Positions 48,412 through 58,283 of a stretch of 64,000 nt of DNA are shown piece by piece (position 1 is the first letter of the stretch; every line of letters begins with the position of its first letter). The position numbers were made by a program, and so were the translations under genes. The notes under the pieces are model-generated. The model ran no database searches and was not told where the DNA came from. It was given only the letters and a program-made list of their open reading frames with translations. This DNA comes from Cyanobacteria bacterium SIG31 (GTDB lineage: Bacteria; Cyanobacteriota; Vampirovibrionia; Gastranaerophilales; Gastranaerophilaceae). The stretch covers positions 1 through 64,000 of the forward strand of contig SUTX01000004.1 in assembly GCA_015152465.1 (NCBI GenBank), given 5' to 3'.

Positions 48412-49076
48412 AGACCATGCCAATACACTTTCTCGTACTCATCTGCAATTTTATCATCTAAATCTTCTAAAGCTTTCTGCAATTTCAATCTAGCTTCTTC
48501 TTCAGAATTTTCACCACCATCTGCAGGTACATATATAGGTTCACCGTACAAATTAATCAATCTCACATCGAGTATTGGCATTCTTAAACCGTCCCAAGAC
48601 GGCAGTTTTACCCAATTAAAGTTGCTTGAATACCAACATAACGGAACAATTGGGACACCTGCTAACTTAGCAATCTTAATCACCCCGTCTTTCACTCGTT
48701 TTGCCGGCCCTCTAGGCCCATCAACCATCATCGCACAAGCTTCACCATTTTTAAGAGCATCTATCATTTGCATAGTTGCCTCTACAGCACCTTTTCTACC
48801 TTTTGATCCTCTTACAATTTTAAAGCCCATACGACTTATTGCGTGTGCAACAACATCTCCATCTTTTGAATTGCTTATTAATACATTCACTTTCCCTTTA
48901 TCTTGCAAACCATAAATAGCACATTGATTCGCATGCCACATTGCATAAAGACAAGGACGAATGTTTTCCGGATGATTTACCTCAACAATATGAGTAAAAA
49001 CCTCTTGTATCCTAAAAAGACCACGAACTAAATTTGCTAAACCTTTTGTTGTTTCATTATTTAATAATCTAACCAT
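48393..49076 (-). CDS. DUF374 lysophospholipid acyltransferase-like protein
   Basis: 'PCLYAMWHANQ', 'VDGPRGPAKRVKDGVIKIAKLAGVPIVPLCW'. Confidence 0.88.
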   Translation of the reverse strand: MVRLLNNETTKGLANLVRGLFRIQEVFTHIVEVNHPENIRPCLYAMWHANQCAIYGLQDKGKVNVLISNSKDGDVVAHAISRMGFKIVRGSKGRKGAVEATMQMIDALKNGEACAMMVDGPRGPAKRVKDGVIKIAKLAGVPIVPLCWYSSNFNWVKLPSWDGLRMPILDVRLINLYGEPIYVPADGGENSEEEARLKLQKALEDLDDKIADEYEKVYWHGLWRRKR

Positions 49077-49139
49077 TCTTCAATTATACTATAAATTTGA
49101 AAAAATATGCTATACTTATTTTTATAGAGGAGTTGTCAG

Positions 49140-49745
49140 ATGAAATTCTTGAAGCATATTTTAATAGGTTTTATACTCTCACAATCACTTGCTTTCGCAA
49201 ATTACAATGATGTTTATATTGCAGATATTCAATATGACTGGATAAAAAAAACAGAAGTTGAAAAAGAAGCAATAATTTCTGAAATTCAAGATATTATTTT
49301 TGAAAATGGGGTAATTACAAAACAAGATAACCTTAAGTCTCAACTTAAAAATTTAATAAAAGATAAAAATCATTTAAACAACTATTATGCTGCTTCTGCC
49401 GGATACAAAGAACTTGATGAAAAAAACATATCCGCATTTTATTTTAAGAACCAAAAACACATTTATATGTATGCTATTCAAGATAAAAAGGATATTTCTA
49501 GAATATACTATTATAGTGCTTTGGGAAAACTAAAGTATGTTGACTATGTATATGGCGAATACCCTGAATATCCATATTACTCAATTCAATATAAAACTTC
49601 CGGAAAACCAGTAAGTGCAATTTATTTTGTATCAAAAGATACTCAATATCTTTTTGCACCTAATGGCGATTTTACAGGTGTTTGGCACAAGCACAACCTT
49701 TATAATAAAAGTTCTGAAATCATTTTAACAAGGACAACGTACTAA
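49140..49745 (+). CDS. Uncharacterised exported protein
   Basis: Signal peptide 'MKFLKHILIGFILSQSLAFA'. Confidence 0.7.
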   Translation: MKFLKHILIGFILSQSLAFANYNDVYIADIQYDWIKKTEVEKEAIISEIQDIIFENGVITKQDNLKSQLKNLIKDKNHLNNYYAASAGYKELDEKNISAFYFKNQKHIYMYAIQDKKDISRIYYYSALGKLKYVDYVYGEYPEYPYYSIQYKTSGKPVSAIYFVSKDTQYLFAPNGDFTGVWHKHNLYNKSSEIILTRTTY

Positions 49746-50218
49746 TGGATTATGCAACAGAGATAGGCAAAATCTTAAGAAATAAAGCTTTAAAAATTTC
49801 CACTGTTGAATCATGCACAGGAGGATTGCTCAGCTCTAGACTAACAGATGTCTCTGGGAGCTCTGAATACATAACGCTTAATCTTGTAACATACGCAAAC
49901 GAAGCAAAAGAGCAGATGCTCAATGTCATTCTAGATTCTGAAGGTGCTGTGAGCGAAAATTGCGCAGTTCAAATGGCTAAAGGGCTTTATAACTTAACAA
50001 AATCAGATATTTGTGTTTCCACAACAGGGATTGCTGGCCCTACTGGTGGTTCAGCTGAAAAACCTGTTGGTTTAATGTTTTCTACTATTTTTACAAAAGA
50101 CTCTATAAAAACATTTAAAATCATGGTTGGTAGTCAATTCCCACGAATAGAAACAAAAAAACTATTTACAGAAGAAGTTTTGAAAAACATTTATGAATTT
50201 CTTACATCTCAATCATAA
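49745..50218 (+). CDS. pncC: CinA C-terminal family nicotinamide-nucleotide amidase (PncC)
   Basis: 'STVESCTGGLLSSRLTDVSGSSEYI', 'TGIAGPTGGSAEKPVGLMF'. Confidence 0.92.
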   Translation: MDYATEIGKILRNKALKISTVESCTGGLLSSRLTDVSGSSEYITLNLVTYANEAKEQMLNVILDSEGAVSENCAVQMAKGLYNLTKSDICVSTTGIAGPTGGSAEKPVGLMFSTIFTKDSIKTFKIMVGSQFPRIETKKLFTEEVLKNIYEFLTSQS

Positions 50219-50639
50219 AAGTTACAGGCCCATCATTTACCAATGCCACGTCCATCATAGCAGCAAATTTGCCTGTTTGAGTTTTGATTCCGTATGAAGA
50301 TATTTCTTCTACAAATTTTTCGTAAAGTTCGTTTGCCATTTGTGGTGGAGCAGACTTGTCAAAACTTGGTCTCGTTCCTTTTTTACAATCGCCACAAAGC
50401 GTAAATTGAGAGACAATAAGCATCTCCCCACTAACATCTAGCGCTGAACGATTCATCTTATCATTTTCATCTGGAAAAATTCTCAAATTTACAATCTTTT
50501 TAGCAATTTTTTGCACATTTTCAATTGTATCATTTTTCTCAATACCAACAAGTGCTAATATACCTTTTTCTATAGATGAATAAAGTTCTGAGTCAATAGT
50601 CACAGAAGCTTTTTTAACCCTCTGTATTAAAACTTTCAT
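50202..50639 (-). CDS. dtd: D-aminoacyl-tRNA deacylase (start adjusted to MKVLIQRVKKASV)
   Basis: 'MKVLIQRVKKASVTID', 'LIVSQFTLCGDCKKGTRPSF', 'NDGPVTFMIE'. Confidence 0.95.
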   Translation of the reverse strand: MKVLIQRVKKASVTIDSELYSSIEKGILALVGIEKNDTIENVQKIAKKIVNLRIFPDENDKMNRSALDVSGEMLIVSQFTLCGDCKKGTRPSFDKSAPPQMANELYEKFVEEISSYGIKTQTGKFAAMMDVALVNDGPVTFMIEM

Positions 50640-52536
50640 TAACAACCTCTCTGACAATATTACTAACTTTTTCAATACCAACTTTAGCAGTTTCAAAATA
50701 ATCAAACATTTTTTGAGAAATATTGAGCACTGCATCCATTGTGAAGTTCTGCGTCATCTTCATTTCGTAATCTAAGTCAATACGTTTTGCTATCGTTATA
50801 AAATCAAACATTTCAGATTTCTCTGTAAATTCTGAAGACAAACTAAGATATATCAGCGAAAGCTTTTTTAAAATTTTTAAAACTTCCGCATTTATATCTT
50901 TATGCCTTTTTATTTCATTATTCAAAGACTTTAATACTTGTTTTCCGTCTTCTATAATGATCAAAGCTTGTTCTAATTCATTTATCTTCACATTCAGATT
51001 GTCAAAAAGTCTTTGCTTTTCGAATATATACTGAGAGTTTAACTCAATATCTCCAACAGGTGCAGAGTCTTTTAAAGCTTCCTCTAAAGATAGATTTTCA
51101 AAACCATCTATTTGCGCCCCAACCAATGATGTATTAATATATTTTCTGTCATCAAAATGTTTAACGTACTCTTGTAACGGCTGAACAAAAGCTGCATAAA
51201 CTGATTCTGTAGGAATCATTTCACCATTTATACCTTTTACTACATGAAGAGATGCATTTAGATTTTTTAACCTCTGTTTAGCAACAGCCAATCGTTTTTC
51301 TGGGTCTTCAGAAACTGAAATTGCATTAGCAAATTTATCCATATCTTTAGCCATAATCTCCCAAAGATTATTTTCTGGATTGATTCCACACACTAGATCC
51401 TTATATGCAGAGTCTTTACTATAACACTGACCTTCTATATAAGCTAAATCTTGTCCTACAAGTACTATCTTTGAACACCCTAAAAGCCTAGCACAGTTCA
51501 ATGCCGTATAAGAAACTGTCCCCTTGGACCAATATTCTTCTACACTTTCTCCAATCAAGTCCCCCCAAAACAAATTCACGGGGGTATTTGCTGAAATATG
51601 AGAAAAACGTCTTTTAAAATTAAAATTTCTTAATTCTGTATGTGAATATGGTTCCGTTATAAAATTAACATCTTTTAAATCTAGCCCCTCAAGCTGGCGT
51701 TTAGAATTATACGTTTCTATAATAACTATAAAATCTGGCTTTAAGCCATGTTGATAAAGCGTTTTAGCCGCAGTACCTACCACAAAAAGGATATATTTAT
51801 CCCTATTTGCTTTTAATGTCTCAATATTTCTATCCAAAGTCGGTCCAGCAGAAACAACAACTGCAGTTTTTCCTTTATAAATGTCCTTATAATGCGCTAA
51901 AGGTTCTTCCTCTTGCAAAAAAGGTATATTTTTCAATAAAGATAACAAATTTGGATAAAATCTCTGCTTAGTATACTTTAAATCCAGAGAATATGATCCA
52001 ATAAGGTTTTTCAAATTAAACACCAATTCATCAAACCCTTTTTTATCAAATTCTCTTTGAGTTGGTATTGATAATAATTGCGGGATATTTTTCATGCCAG
52101 ATTTTAAATAAATTGCTTCTGAAACTTCTTCAAAAGTTTCACAAATATAGACATTTTCTTTTAAAATATCTGCAGAAAAATCAACTAGCGTAAAAGACAA
52201 CCACAAAAGGTTTAAATCTGGCTCATACAATATAACCGTACCTTTTGAATTCAAAGATGCAACCTGAAACAAATAGCCTAATCCCAATCCATATACCAGA
52301 TGAATTGCGACTGGAATATTTTCTGCTAAAGAAAAAATCTCTTGAGCTTCAGCCAAAGGATTAGTCTTGTTATGAATAAACTTTCCCTTATACTGCAAAT
52401 TAAAACAACCATTTTCTTGAACAAGCATAGGGACTTCAAGAGGTATGTATTTCAATAACTTTTGAGCTAATTCTTGATTTTTCACCATTAAAGCAGAAAT
52501 GTTTTTTTGAAAAATATTATTCATAACTCTCCCCAT
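50614..52536 (-). CDS. DUF115/MptE-like (motility accessory factor type) protein
   Basis: 'GKTAVVVSAGPTLDRNIETLKANRDKYILFVVGTAAKTLYQHGLKPDFIV', 'CSKIVLVGQDLAY'. Confidence 0.82.
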   Translation of the reverse strand: MGRVMNNIFQKNISALMVKNQELAQKLLKYIPLEVPMLVQENGCFNLQYKGKFIHNKTNPLAEAQEIFSLAENIPVAIHLVYGLGLGYLFQVASLNSKGTVILYEPDLNLLWLSFTLVDFSADILKENVYICETFEEVSEAIYLKSGMKNIPQLLSIPTQREFDKKGFDELVFNLKNLIGSYSLDLKYTKQRFYPNLLSLLKNIPFLQEEEPLAHYKDIYKGKTAVVVSAGPTLDRNIETLKANRDKYILFVVGTAAKTLYQHGLKPDFIVIIETYNSKRQLEGLDLKDVNFITEPYSHTELRNFNFKRRFSHISANTPVNLFWGDLIGESVEEYWSKGTVSYTALNCARLLGCSKIVLVGQDLAYIEGQCYSKDSAYKDLVCGINPENNLWEIMAKDMDKFANAISVSEDPEKRLAVAKQRLKNLNASLHVVKGINGEMIPTESVYAAFVQPLQEYVKHFDDRKYINTSLVGAQIDGFENLSLEEALKDSAPVGDIELNSQYIFEKQRLFDNLNVKINELEQALIIIEDGKQVLKSLNNEIKRHKDINAEVLKILKKLSLIYLSLSSEFTEKSEMFDFITIAKRIDLDYEMKMTQNFTMDAVLNISQKMFDYFETAKVGIEKVSNIVREVVNESFNTEG

Positions 52537-52546
52537 TCACACCGTA

Positions 52547-53566
52547 CTAATTACTTTTTCCAGCTAGTTGGCCACAGGCGGCATCAATATCAGCTCCCCG
52601 CTCTAATCTGACAGTAACTTTCTTTCCTGAATGCTCCAACAAATATTTAAATCTCATAATATCATCGTTAGTAGACTTCTGATACTTTGTATCATTAACA
52701 TTATTATACGGAATCAAATTTACATTACATTTCAAATCTTTTAATAAATACGCAAGCTCTTTTGCTGATTCTACCGTATCATTAAAGTTATGAATCAAAA
52801 TATACTCGACAGTTATTCTCCTGCCAGTTTTCTCAACATAATTTAGTAATGCTTTTTTTATGTCATCAATATGGTACTTGTTTTCAATAGGCATCAATTT
52901 TGCTCTTAAATCATGATTTGGAGCATGTAATGATATTGCAAGAGTAGATTGAAGTTCCTGTTCTGCTAATTCATATATTTTAGGTACAATTCCACTTGTA
53001 GAAAGCGTTATCCTTCTTGCACCAATTTGAAAATCATCATTAAATATTTCCAAAGCTTTGAGCACATTATCTAAATTCAGTAAAGGCTCTCCTTGCCCCA
53101 TAAAAACAACATTAGTAACTTTTAAGCCTGTATCACGTTGGATAGTTAAAACTTGTTCAATAATTTCTTGATAGCTTAAATTCCTTATAAATCCTCTTTT
53201 TCCTGTTGCACAAAAAGAGCAATTAACAGCACAGCCAACCTGAGAACTTACACAAGCCGTCAAGTTCGCACGATTGTCAAAACGCATTAATACTGTTTCA
53301 ACACACTCACCATCAGAATATTCAATCAAATATTTTATTGTACCATCTGAGCTTACTTGTTTAGTCTTTATTCTGGTGTCCGTGATAACAGCTTTTTGCT
53401 TCAAATCGTCCCTAAAATCTTTAGAGAGATTTGTCATTTCATCAATATTTGAAACAGATTTAGCATAAATCCAATTATGGATTTGTTTAGCACGAAACTT
53501 TGATGCACCCATTTCTTCAGTTAAATTTTCTAATTCACTTAATTTTAATCCAGATAAAGTTATCAT
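52547..53566 (-). CDS. rlmN: 23S rRNA (adenine2503-C2)-methyltransferase
   Basis: 'VSSQVGCAVNCSFCATGKRGFIRNLS', 'VFMGQGEPLLN', 'VRLERGADIDAACGQLAG'. Confidence 0.96.
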   Translation of the reverse strand: MITLSGLKLSELENLTEEMGASKFRAKQIHNWIYAKSVSNIDEMTNLSKDFRDDLKQKAVITDTRIKTKQVSSDGTIKYLIEYSDGECVETVLMRFDNRANLTACVSSQVGCAVNCSFCATGKRGFIRNLSYQEIIEQVLTIQRDTGLKVTNVVFMGQGEPLLNLDNVLKALEIFNDDFQIGARRITLSTSGIVPKIYELAEQELQSTLAISLHAPNHDLRAKLMPIENKYHIDDIKKALLNYVEKTGRRITVEYILIHNFNDTVESAKELAYLLKDLKCNVNLIPYNNVNDTKYQKSTNDDIMRFKYLLEHSGKKVTVRLERGADIDAACGQLAGKSN

Positions 53567-53571
53567 AATAA

Positions 53572-54315
53572 TTAACCTAATTTATTTTTATAAAATTCTA
53601 TAATATCTGTTTTTGCCTTTAATAGCATTGCCTGTTTAGCAACGGAATTCTTCCAAACATTATAACTACATGTCGATGGTAAAAGTTTTAATGGATTATG
53701 TGGATAATCTTTACAAATATCAGGCCTATTTTCATAATCTGAGCATTCATTACCAACAAGCTTCGGACAGTAATAGTAATATACCTTTTGGTCTTCCATA
53801 GTTGACTCTAGCAAATCAAAATACTCAGGGCTTGCCAATTTTGCTTCTGCCTCAGTTTTATAAGGCACAAAAACCGAAACAAAATCTCGTGAAAATTTAT
53901 CGCCTCTAGCAGCCCGCTGTTTTAATTGCTCGTATGAATACTCACTTACAGCTAGCCTACAACAATTACCACACCTTATACACTCACATTCAGATTTTTT
54001 ATCCATAATCATCTTGTAAGTATTTTTCAGTTTTTGTCTATAATCTCCTGCAAGAAATGTCAAAATCTGCATCTGCCATTCTCTATAAGCACAACCTACA
54101 GGATAATCTGTAAACACATCTTTCTTCTGAATCTGACAATTTTTTACCGTACATAATGTACAAGGATTTTCTGGTTTAAATTTATCTACTTCACGTCTTA
54201 TACTTTCAGCAGCTTCTATAAAGATTTGCTGGTAGTTATCCTTTAAATCATCATACTGTTCATTTAAAGGCGTAGTTTGTTGAGTAGGTTTTCCTGTATT
54301 AAAAAAGTTCTCCAT
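53572..54315 (-). CDS. YkgJ-family cysteine cluster protein
   Basis: 'CECIRCGNCCRLA', 'CSDYENRPDICKDYP'. Confidence 0.85.
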   Translation of the reverse strand: MENFFNTGKPTQQTTPLNEQYDDLKDNYQQIFIEAAESIRREVDKFKPENPCTLCTVKNCQIQKKDVFTDYPVGCAYREWQMQILTFLAGDYRQKLKNTYKMIMDKKSECECIRCGNCCRLAVSEYSYEQLKQRAARGDKFSRDFVSVFVPYKTEAEAKLASPEYFDLLESTMEDQKVYYYYCPKLVGNECSDYENRPDICKDYPHNPLKLLPSTCSYNVWKNSVAKQAMLLKAKTDIIEFYKNKLG

Positions 54316-54397
54316 ATATTGATAGTAGCATAGATTGCCTATTCCTACAATGTGATTTTGTTTTGAATCAATAACATGTATTAGAAAAGGAGGTAGA

Positions 54398-54787
54398 ATG
54401 ACAGAAAAATTAGAACTTTATAAATGCAATATTTGTGGCAACTTAACTCAAGTAATATTATCAGGAGTTGGGGAACTTGTATGTTGTGGCGAGCCAATGC
54501 AAAAACTTGAAGCTAAATATGAAGAAAATAACGAGCTTGCCGAAAAACACGTCCCTACAATAGAAACAGAAGAAAATAAAAAAGTTGTAAAACTCAAAAA
54601 TCACCCAATGTCTAGGGAACATTATATTCAATTTATTGAAGCTATAACTAAAGATAAGTCAACAGTTTACCTAAAATATCTTAATCCAGAAGATATTGCT
54701 GAATTTGAGATTAATAATCTTGAAGATGATATTGAAGCATTTGAACACTGTAATATACACGGCCTATGGAGGAGCAAAAATGATTAG
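54398..54787 (+). CDS. Desulfoferrodoxin / superoxide reductase (2Fe type)
   Basis: 'YKCNICGNLTQVILSGVGELVCCGEPM', 'AEKHVPTIE', 'HPMSREHYIQFIE', 'CNIHGLW'. Confidence 0.93.
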   Translation: MTEKLELYKCNICGNLTQVILSGVGELVCCGEPMQKLEAKYEENNELAEKHVPTIETEENKKVVKLKNHPMSREHYIQFIEAITKDKSTVYLKYLNPEDIAEFEINNLEDDIEAFEHCNIHGLWRSKND

Positions 54788-55271
54788 CAATACAATTAAT
54801 GAAATATTAAATGAACAAATCAACAAAGAATTTTACTCAGGATATTTATACCTTTCAATGTCTGCACACCTTAAAGAACTAGGACTTTGTGGCTTTGCCT
54901 CTTGGACTAGGCTTCAAGCTAAAGAAGAGGTTGAACACGGTCTCAAAATTTTTGATTACATAATCAATCGAGATAGCTTCGTTACCTTAAAACAAATTCG
55001 CACACCTGAATTTGAATTTCAAGGCATAACTTCAATTTTTAATAGAATACTTGAGCATGAACAATGTATAACAAGAGCTGTTATGGAAATTGCTCAAAAA
55101 GCAGAAGAAGAAAGTGACAGAACTACGCTTAATTTTATAGAATGGTTTATTGCAGAACAAAATGAAGAGGAAGAAGCCGTAAAAAATATCATTAAAAGAC
55201 TTGAACTCTTTGGAGATGACAAAGTTGCTTTATACCTTATGGATAAAGAACTTAGTAAACGTATAGATTAA
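54780..55271 (+). CDS. Ferritin (start adjusted to MISNTINEILNEQ)
   Basis: 'LNEQINKEFYSGYLYLSMSAHLKELGLCGFASWTRLQAKEEVEHGLKIFDYI', 'FIEWFIAEQNEEE'. Confidence 0.93.
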   Translation: MISNTINEILNEQINKEFYSGYLYLSMSAHLKELGLCGFASWTRLQAKEEVEHGLKIFDYIINRDSFVTLKQIRTPEFEFQGITSIFNRILEHEQCITRAVMEIAQKAEEESDRTTLNFIEWFIAEQNEEEEAVKNIIKRLELFGDDKVALYLMDKELSKRID

Positions 55272-55273
55272 AA

Positions 55274-56512
55274 CTAACCAACAACCGCTTTATAAATCAA
55301 GTTAGATGCTTTTACAATAAAATCTTTGCCTTGAGGAGCATTGTGAGGACGTTTTGCCAAAATTACAACGATATATTTCTTACCATTAGGAGCAAAAACG
55401 ATTCCTGCATCACCAAGCATCGTTCCAATATCACCAGTTTTGTGGATAAACAAAGAACCTTCACCTAGTCCAGCCTGTATGAGCCTGTCATTTTTGACGT
55501 GGCTCATATAATCTATAATATATTCACGAGAATTAATATTTAAAAATCCAGGATTATCAAGGTTATATAGAATTTTCGCCATATCCAATGCTGTTGTTTT
55601 ATTTGTACCAGCTAAATCAGGTAACCAAGTCCTAACATAAGTTTTTGAGATTCCCCAATCTCTCAAACCAATATTTATGTCATCCATACCGCCCAATTTT
55701 GACATAATCATATTGGTAGAAGTATTATCAGAGTCTTGAATCATAACTTTTGCTAAATAATCCATCGTATACATACGACCACCTTGAGCAAATTGTAAAT
55801 TACCCGACCCTGAAGAACGATATGGTTCTGTCATTTTCATTTCATCATAAATAGTGAATTGATTAGCTTCTATAGACTTAAACATCCTTACAAGAACAGG
55901 AAGCTTAATAATACTTGCAGCAGGATAAATTTCTTCAGCATTAATGTTTAAATATTTTCCCTCATCATACTCCCAAACATAAATCGCTGGTTTAATAGTT
56001 GGATACTGCGACATAAGAGATGTTAACTGGCTTTTTAACTGACTCATTTCAGTTGTCTGGTACATAGTAGTTACTTCACTATGCATTTTTTGTAAGGTCG
56101 GAGTCAATAATAGTTGTCCATTAAACATATCATTATGAACATAATTTGTCACAGGGTTAGCAAGGCTATAAAGATTAACATCGCTATATACGGCAGGATT
56201 CATTGTAGCCATAACATTTCTATATCCAGCAGTAGTAAGATTTGAATCAGGATAGAAAACTTGTTTTATTAACCCATTATATGCACTTGGAAAGACAAAA
56301 ACAGCAAAACTAGCCAAGAAGGTCAAACTTACAACAGATCTAAAAAATTCAATAAAAAAGTTCTTCTTCTTTTTTACTTTAGGCTTTTTACGCACAACAG
56401 GAGACGTAACAACCCGACGTTGCGGAATTGCATGCAAAGTCCTAACTTGCGTTTGCTGTCTGTAAGCGTACAAAACTGCCCTCCGAATAGCCTTACTATT
56501 GAATAGTAGCAC
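55274..56512 (-). CDS. Beta-lactamase-fold serine hydrolase (class A/PF13354-like), N-terminal membrane anchor
   Basis: SxxK 'PAASIIKLPVLV', SDN 'IQDSDNTSTNMIM', KTG 'HKTGDIGTMLGDAGIV'. Confidence 0.88.
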   Translation of the reverse strand: MLLFNSKAIRRAVLYAYRQQTQVRTLHAIPQRRVVTSPVVRKKPKVKKKKNFFIEFFRSVVSLTFLASFAVFVFPSAYNGLIKQVFYPDSNLTTAGYRNVMATMNPAVYSDVNLYSLANPVTNYVHNDMFNGQLLLTPTLQKMHSEVTTMYQTTEMSQLKSQLTSLMSQYPTIKPAIYVWEYDEGKYLNINAEEIYPAASIIKLPVLVRMFKSIEANQFTIYDEMKMTEPYRSSGSGNLQFAQGGRMYTMDYLAKVMIQDSDNTSTNMIMSKLGGMDDINIGLRDWGISKTYVRTWLPDLAGTNKTTALDMAKILYNLDNPGFLNINSREYIIDYMSHVKNDRLIQAGLGEGSLFIHKTGDIGTMLGDAGIVFAPNGKKYIVVILAKRPHNAPQGKDFIVKASNLIYKAVVG

Positions 56513-56649
56513 TATGGTAATTTTTATTAATCCTACGAACAGTCGAATTTGAAAAAGTATAAAAAAAATTATCCAATCTAGCTAACTAATTCGACCAAAG
56601 ATAAATCTAATCAGGCTATTAAAATATAAATAAAAACAAGGAGGTTTTT

Positions 56650-56967
56650 ATGAAAAAGTTTCTAATCGTTCCCGCTATACTACTTACACTTCCAACATTC
56701 GCAAGTTGTCCACTTGAAGACGGAGCAAGCTGTTCCGTTGCTCAATTTACACGTCAACAATTAAAACCAACTTATGCACAAAACAGCATCATTAATGATT
56801 ACTCAGAGACACCCGAAACACGTTTAAATCCCTCTCGCAATCCTGCAGATGAAGAAGGTTTACAAAATTTCGGAAACCGCCCTCGTAACTTCAGCTACAA
56901 TGCAGATTGTCAATTCGGAATTTGTCAAAAATCATCTGGAGTCCCACAACTCTTTGAAAACAGATAA
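56650..56967 (+). CDS. Small secreted Cys-containing protein, unknown
   Basis: Signal peptide 'MKKFLIVPAILLTLPTFA'; RBS AAGGAGG; terminator downstream. Confidence 0.7.
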   Translation: MKKFLIVPAILLTLPTFASCPLEDGASCSVAQFTRQQLKPTYAQNSIINDYSETPETRLNPSRNPADEEGLQNFGNRPRNFSYNADCQFGICQKSSGVPQLFENR

Positions 56968-56970
56968 AAA

Positions 56971-57006
56971 AACAGGCGCTAAAAGCAAAAGCTTTTAGCG
57001 CCTGTT
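56971..57006. terminator. Bidirectional terminator hairpin
   Basis: AACAGGCGCTAAAAGC-AAAA-GCTTTTAGCGCCTGTT, 16-bp perfect stem. Confidence 0.9.
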
Positions 57007-57020
57007 AATCTATTTTAAAA

Positions 57021-57410
57021 TTAAAGCATATTTTTACGGATTTTTTCTTTTGCTCTTTCAATATCTTTAATTCTTTTTTCTACAGCTTTAACTTGTTTTT
57101 TTAATGCAGCTCTTTCAGCCTTAATTAATTTATACTGCGCGTCAACATCAGCAAACTTAGTTTTACAATTTAATAAATCATTTCTTATGTCAACTTGTGC
57201 ATTTTCTAATTGAGAAATTGCATTCTGAATATTTCCATTACCAATAGCTTCTGATTCTGCCATAGCATTAATTGCTTGTGCTGAATATGATGTTGGAGTC
57301 GCATTATATGATGTATCGTTAAAATTTAATGGCGTAAAAGCATTACCATCAGCGTAAGCAACGCTAGATAACATCAAACTCAAACCTAATACTGGAATTA
57401 TTCTTTTCAT
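57021..57410 (-). CDS. Small exported coiled-coil protein, unknown
   Basis: Signal peptide 'MKRIIPVLGLSLMLSSVAYA'; C-terminal heptad-rich coil. Confidence 0.72.
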   Translation of the reverse strand: MKRIIPVLGLSLMLSSVAYADGNAFTPLNFNDTSYNATPTSYSAQAINAMAESEAIGNGNIQNAISQLENAQVDIRNDLLNCKTKFADVDAQYKLIKAERAALKKQVKAVEKRIKDIERAKEKIRKNML

Positions 57411-57551
57411 ATATCTTCTCCTATTTACAATATCTCAATAGTATAATACACTATCTTTTCCTCTAAAAAATCCTATATTAAATGTAAAAATTTTGTTACA
57501 AAAAGTCAATTATTTATAAAATATATACTTTGTATATTTATAGGAGAAACT

Positions 57552-58283
57552 ATGGCTTTTTGTGAACTTTTTACAAATATACGCTGTTTTTGCCCAAACA
57601 GAAATTTGGGCAACTTTGGACTTTGGAGTTTACAATCTCCTATATTTCCCAAATTTTTTATACCTTATAACAATACAAGTCTACCTATACTAACATTCAA
57701 TTATCAATCGCCAAGAGTCGATGTAAGTTTTGGACAATACCCTACAAATCTTCCTGAAATTCAGATACCTAATTTCAGCAAAATGAGTCTTTACGGAATA
57801 CAAAATAATCAATATCTTGGTGCAAATAATAACAACTGGTTTAACAACATGAGTTATGGGGTATATGACTCATTTAATTTCAATAAAACCAAAACTTTCA
57901 CATACAATAATGACAAAGATAAGTACAAATCTAATAACGAACAAAGACTGCAAGGTTTGACAGCAGAAATGCGAGAAAAAACCAAGACGCTTATAGCTTA
58001 TGCGATTGAGAATGGTTATGACGTTAAAATAGTTTCCGGATACAGAACAGAAGAAGAACAAAAAGTGCTGCAAGAAAGATATAAAAATGAGCCAGGAAGA
58101 GCTTCAAAAAACTCGCCGCATACCAGAGGCAAAGCTATTGATATAGAATTATACAAAGATGGTAAAAAAGTAGAGGTTACTAGTGCCATTGGGAACTACG
58201 CAAAAAACACTCTCGGAATGCGTTGGGGTGGCAATTTTAAATCTTATAGAGAACCGTGGCACTTTGACTACAATTGGGCTTAG
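57552..58283 (+). CDS. M15 family (VanY / D-Ala-D-Ala carboxypeptidase-like) peptidase with Asn/Phe-rich N-terminal region
   Basis: 'VSGYRTEEEQ', 'SPHTRGKAIDIELY', 'REPWHFDYNW'. Confidence 0.88.
   Translation: MAFCELFTNIRCFCPNRNLGNFGLWSLQSPIFPKFFIPYNNTSLPILTFNYQSPRVDVSFGQYPTNLPEIQIPNFSKMSLYGIQNNQYLGANNNNWFNNMSYGVYDSFNFNKTKTFTYNNDKDKYKSNNEQRLQGLTAEMREKTKTLIAYAIENGYDVKIVSGYRTEEEQKVLQERYKNEPGRASKNSPHTRGKAIDIELYKDGKKVEVTSAIGNYAKNTLGMRWGGNFKSYREPWHFDYNWA

Noticed and set aside
50640-50735. N-terminal 32-aa extension of dtd
   Set aside because: DTD proteins begin MKVLIQRV; the extension overlaps the upstream gene's coding end.
55274-56512. Calling this an acquired beta-lactamase resistance gene
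   Set aside because: Chromosomal context, membrane anchor and apparent absence of the Glu166 equivalent argue against a typical resistance enzyme.
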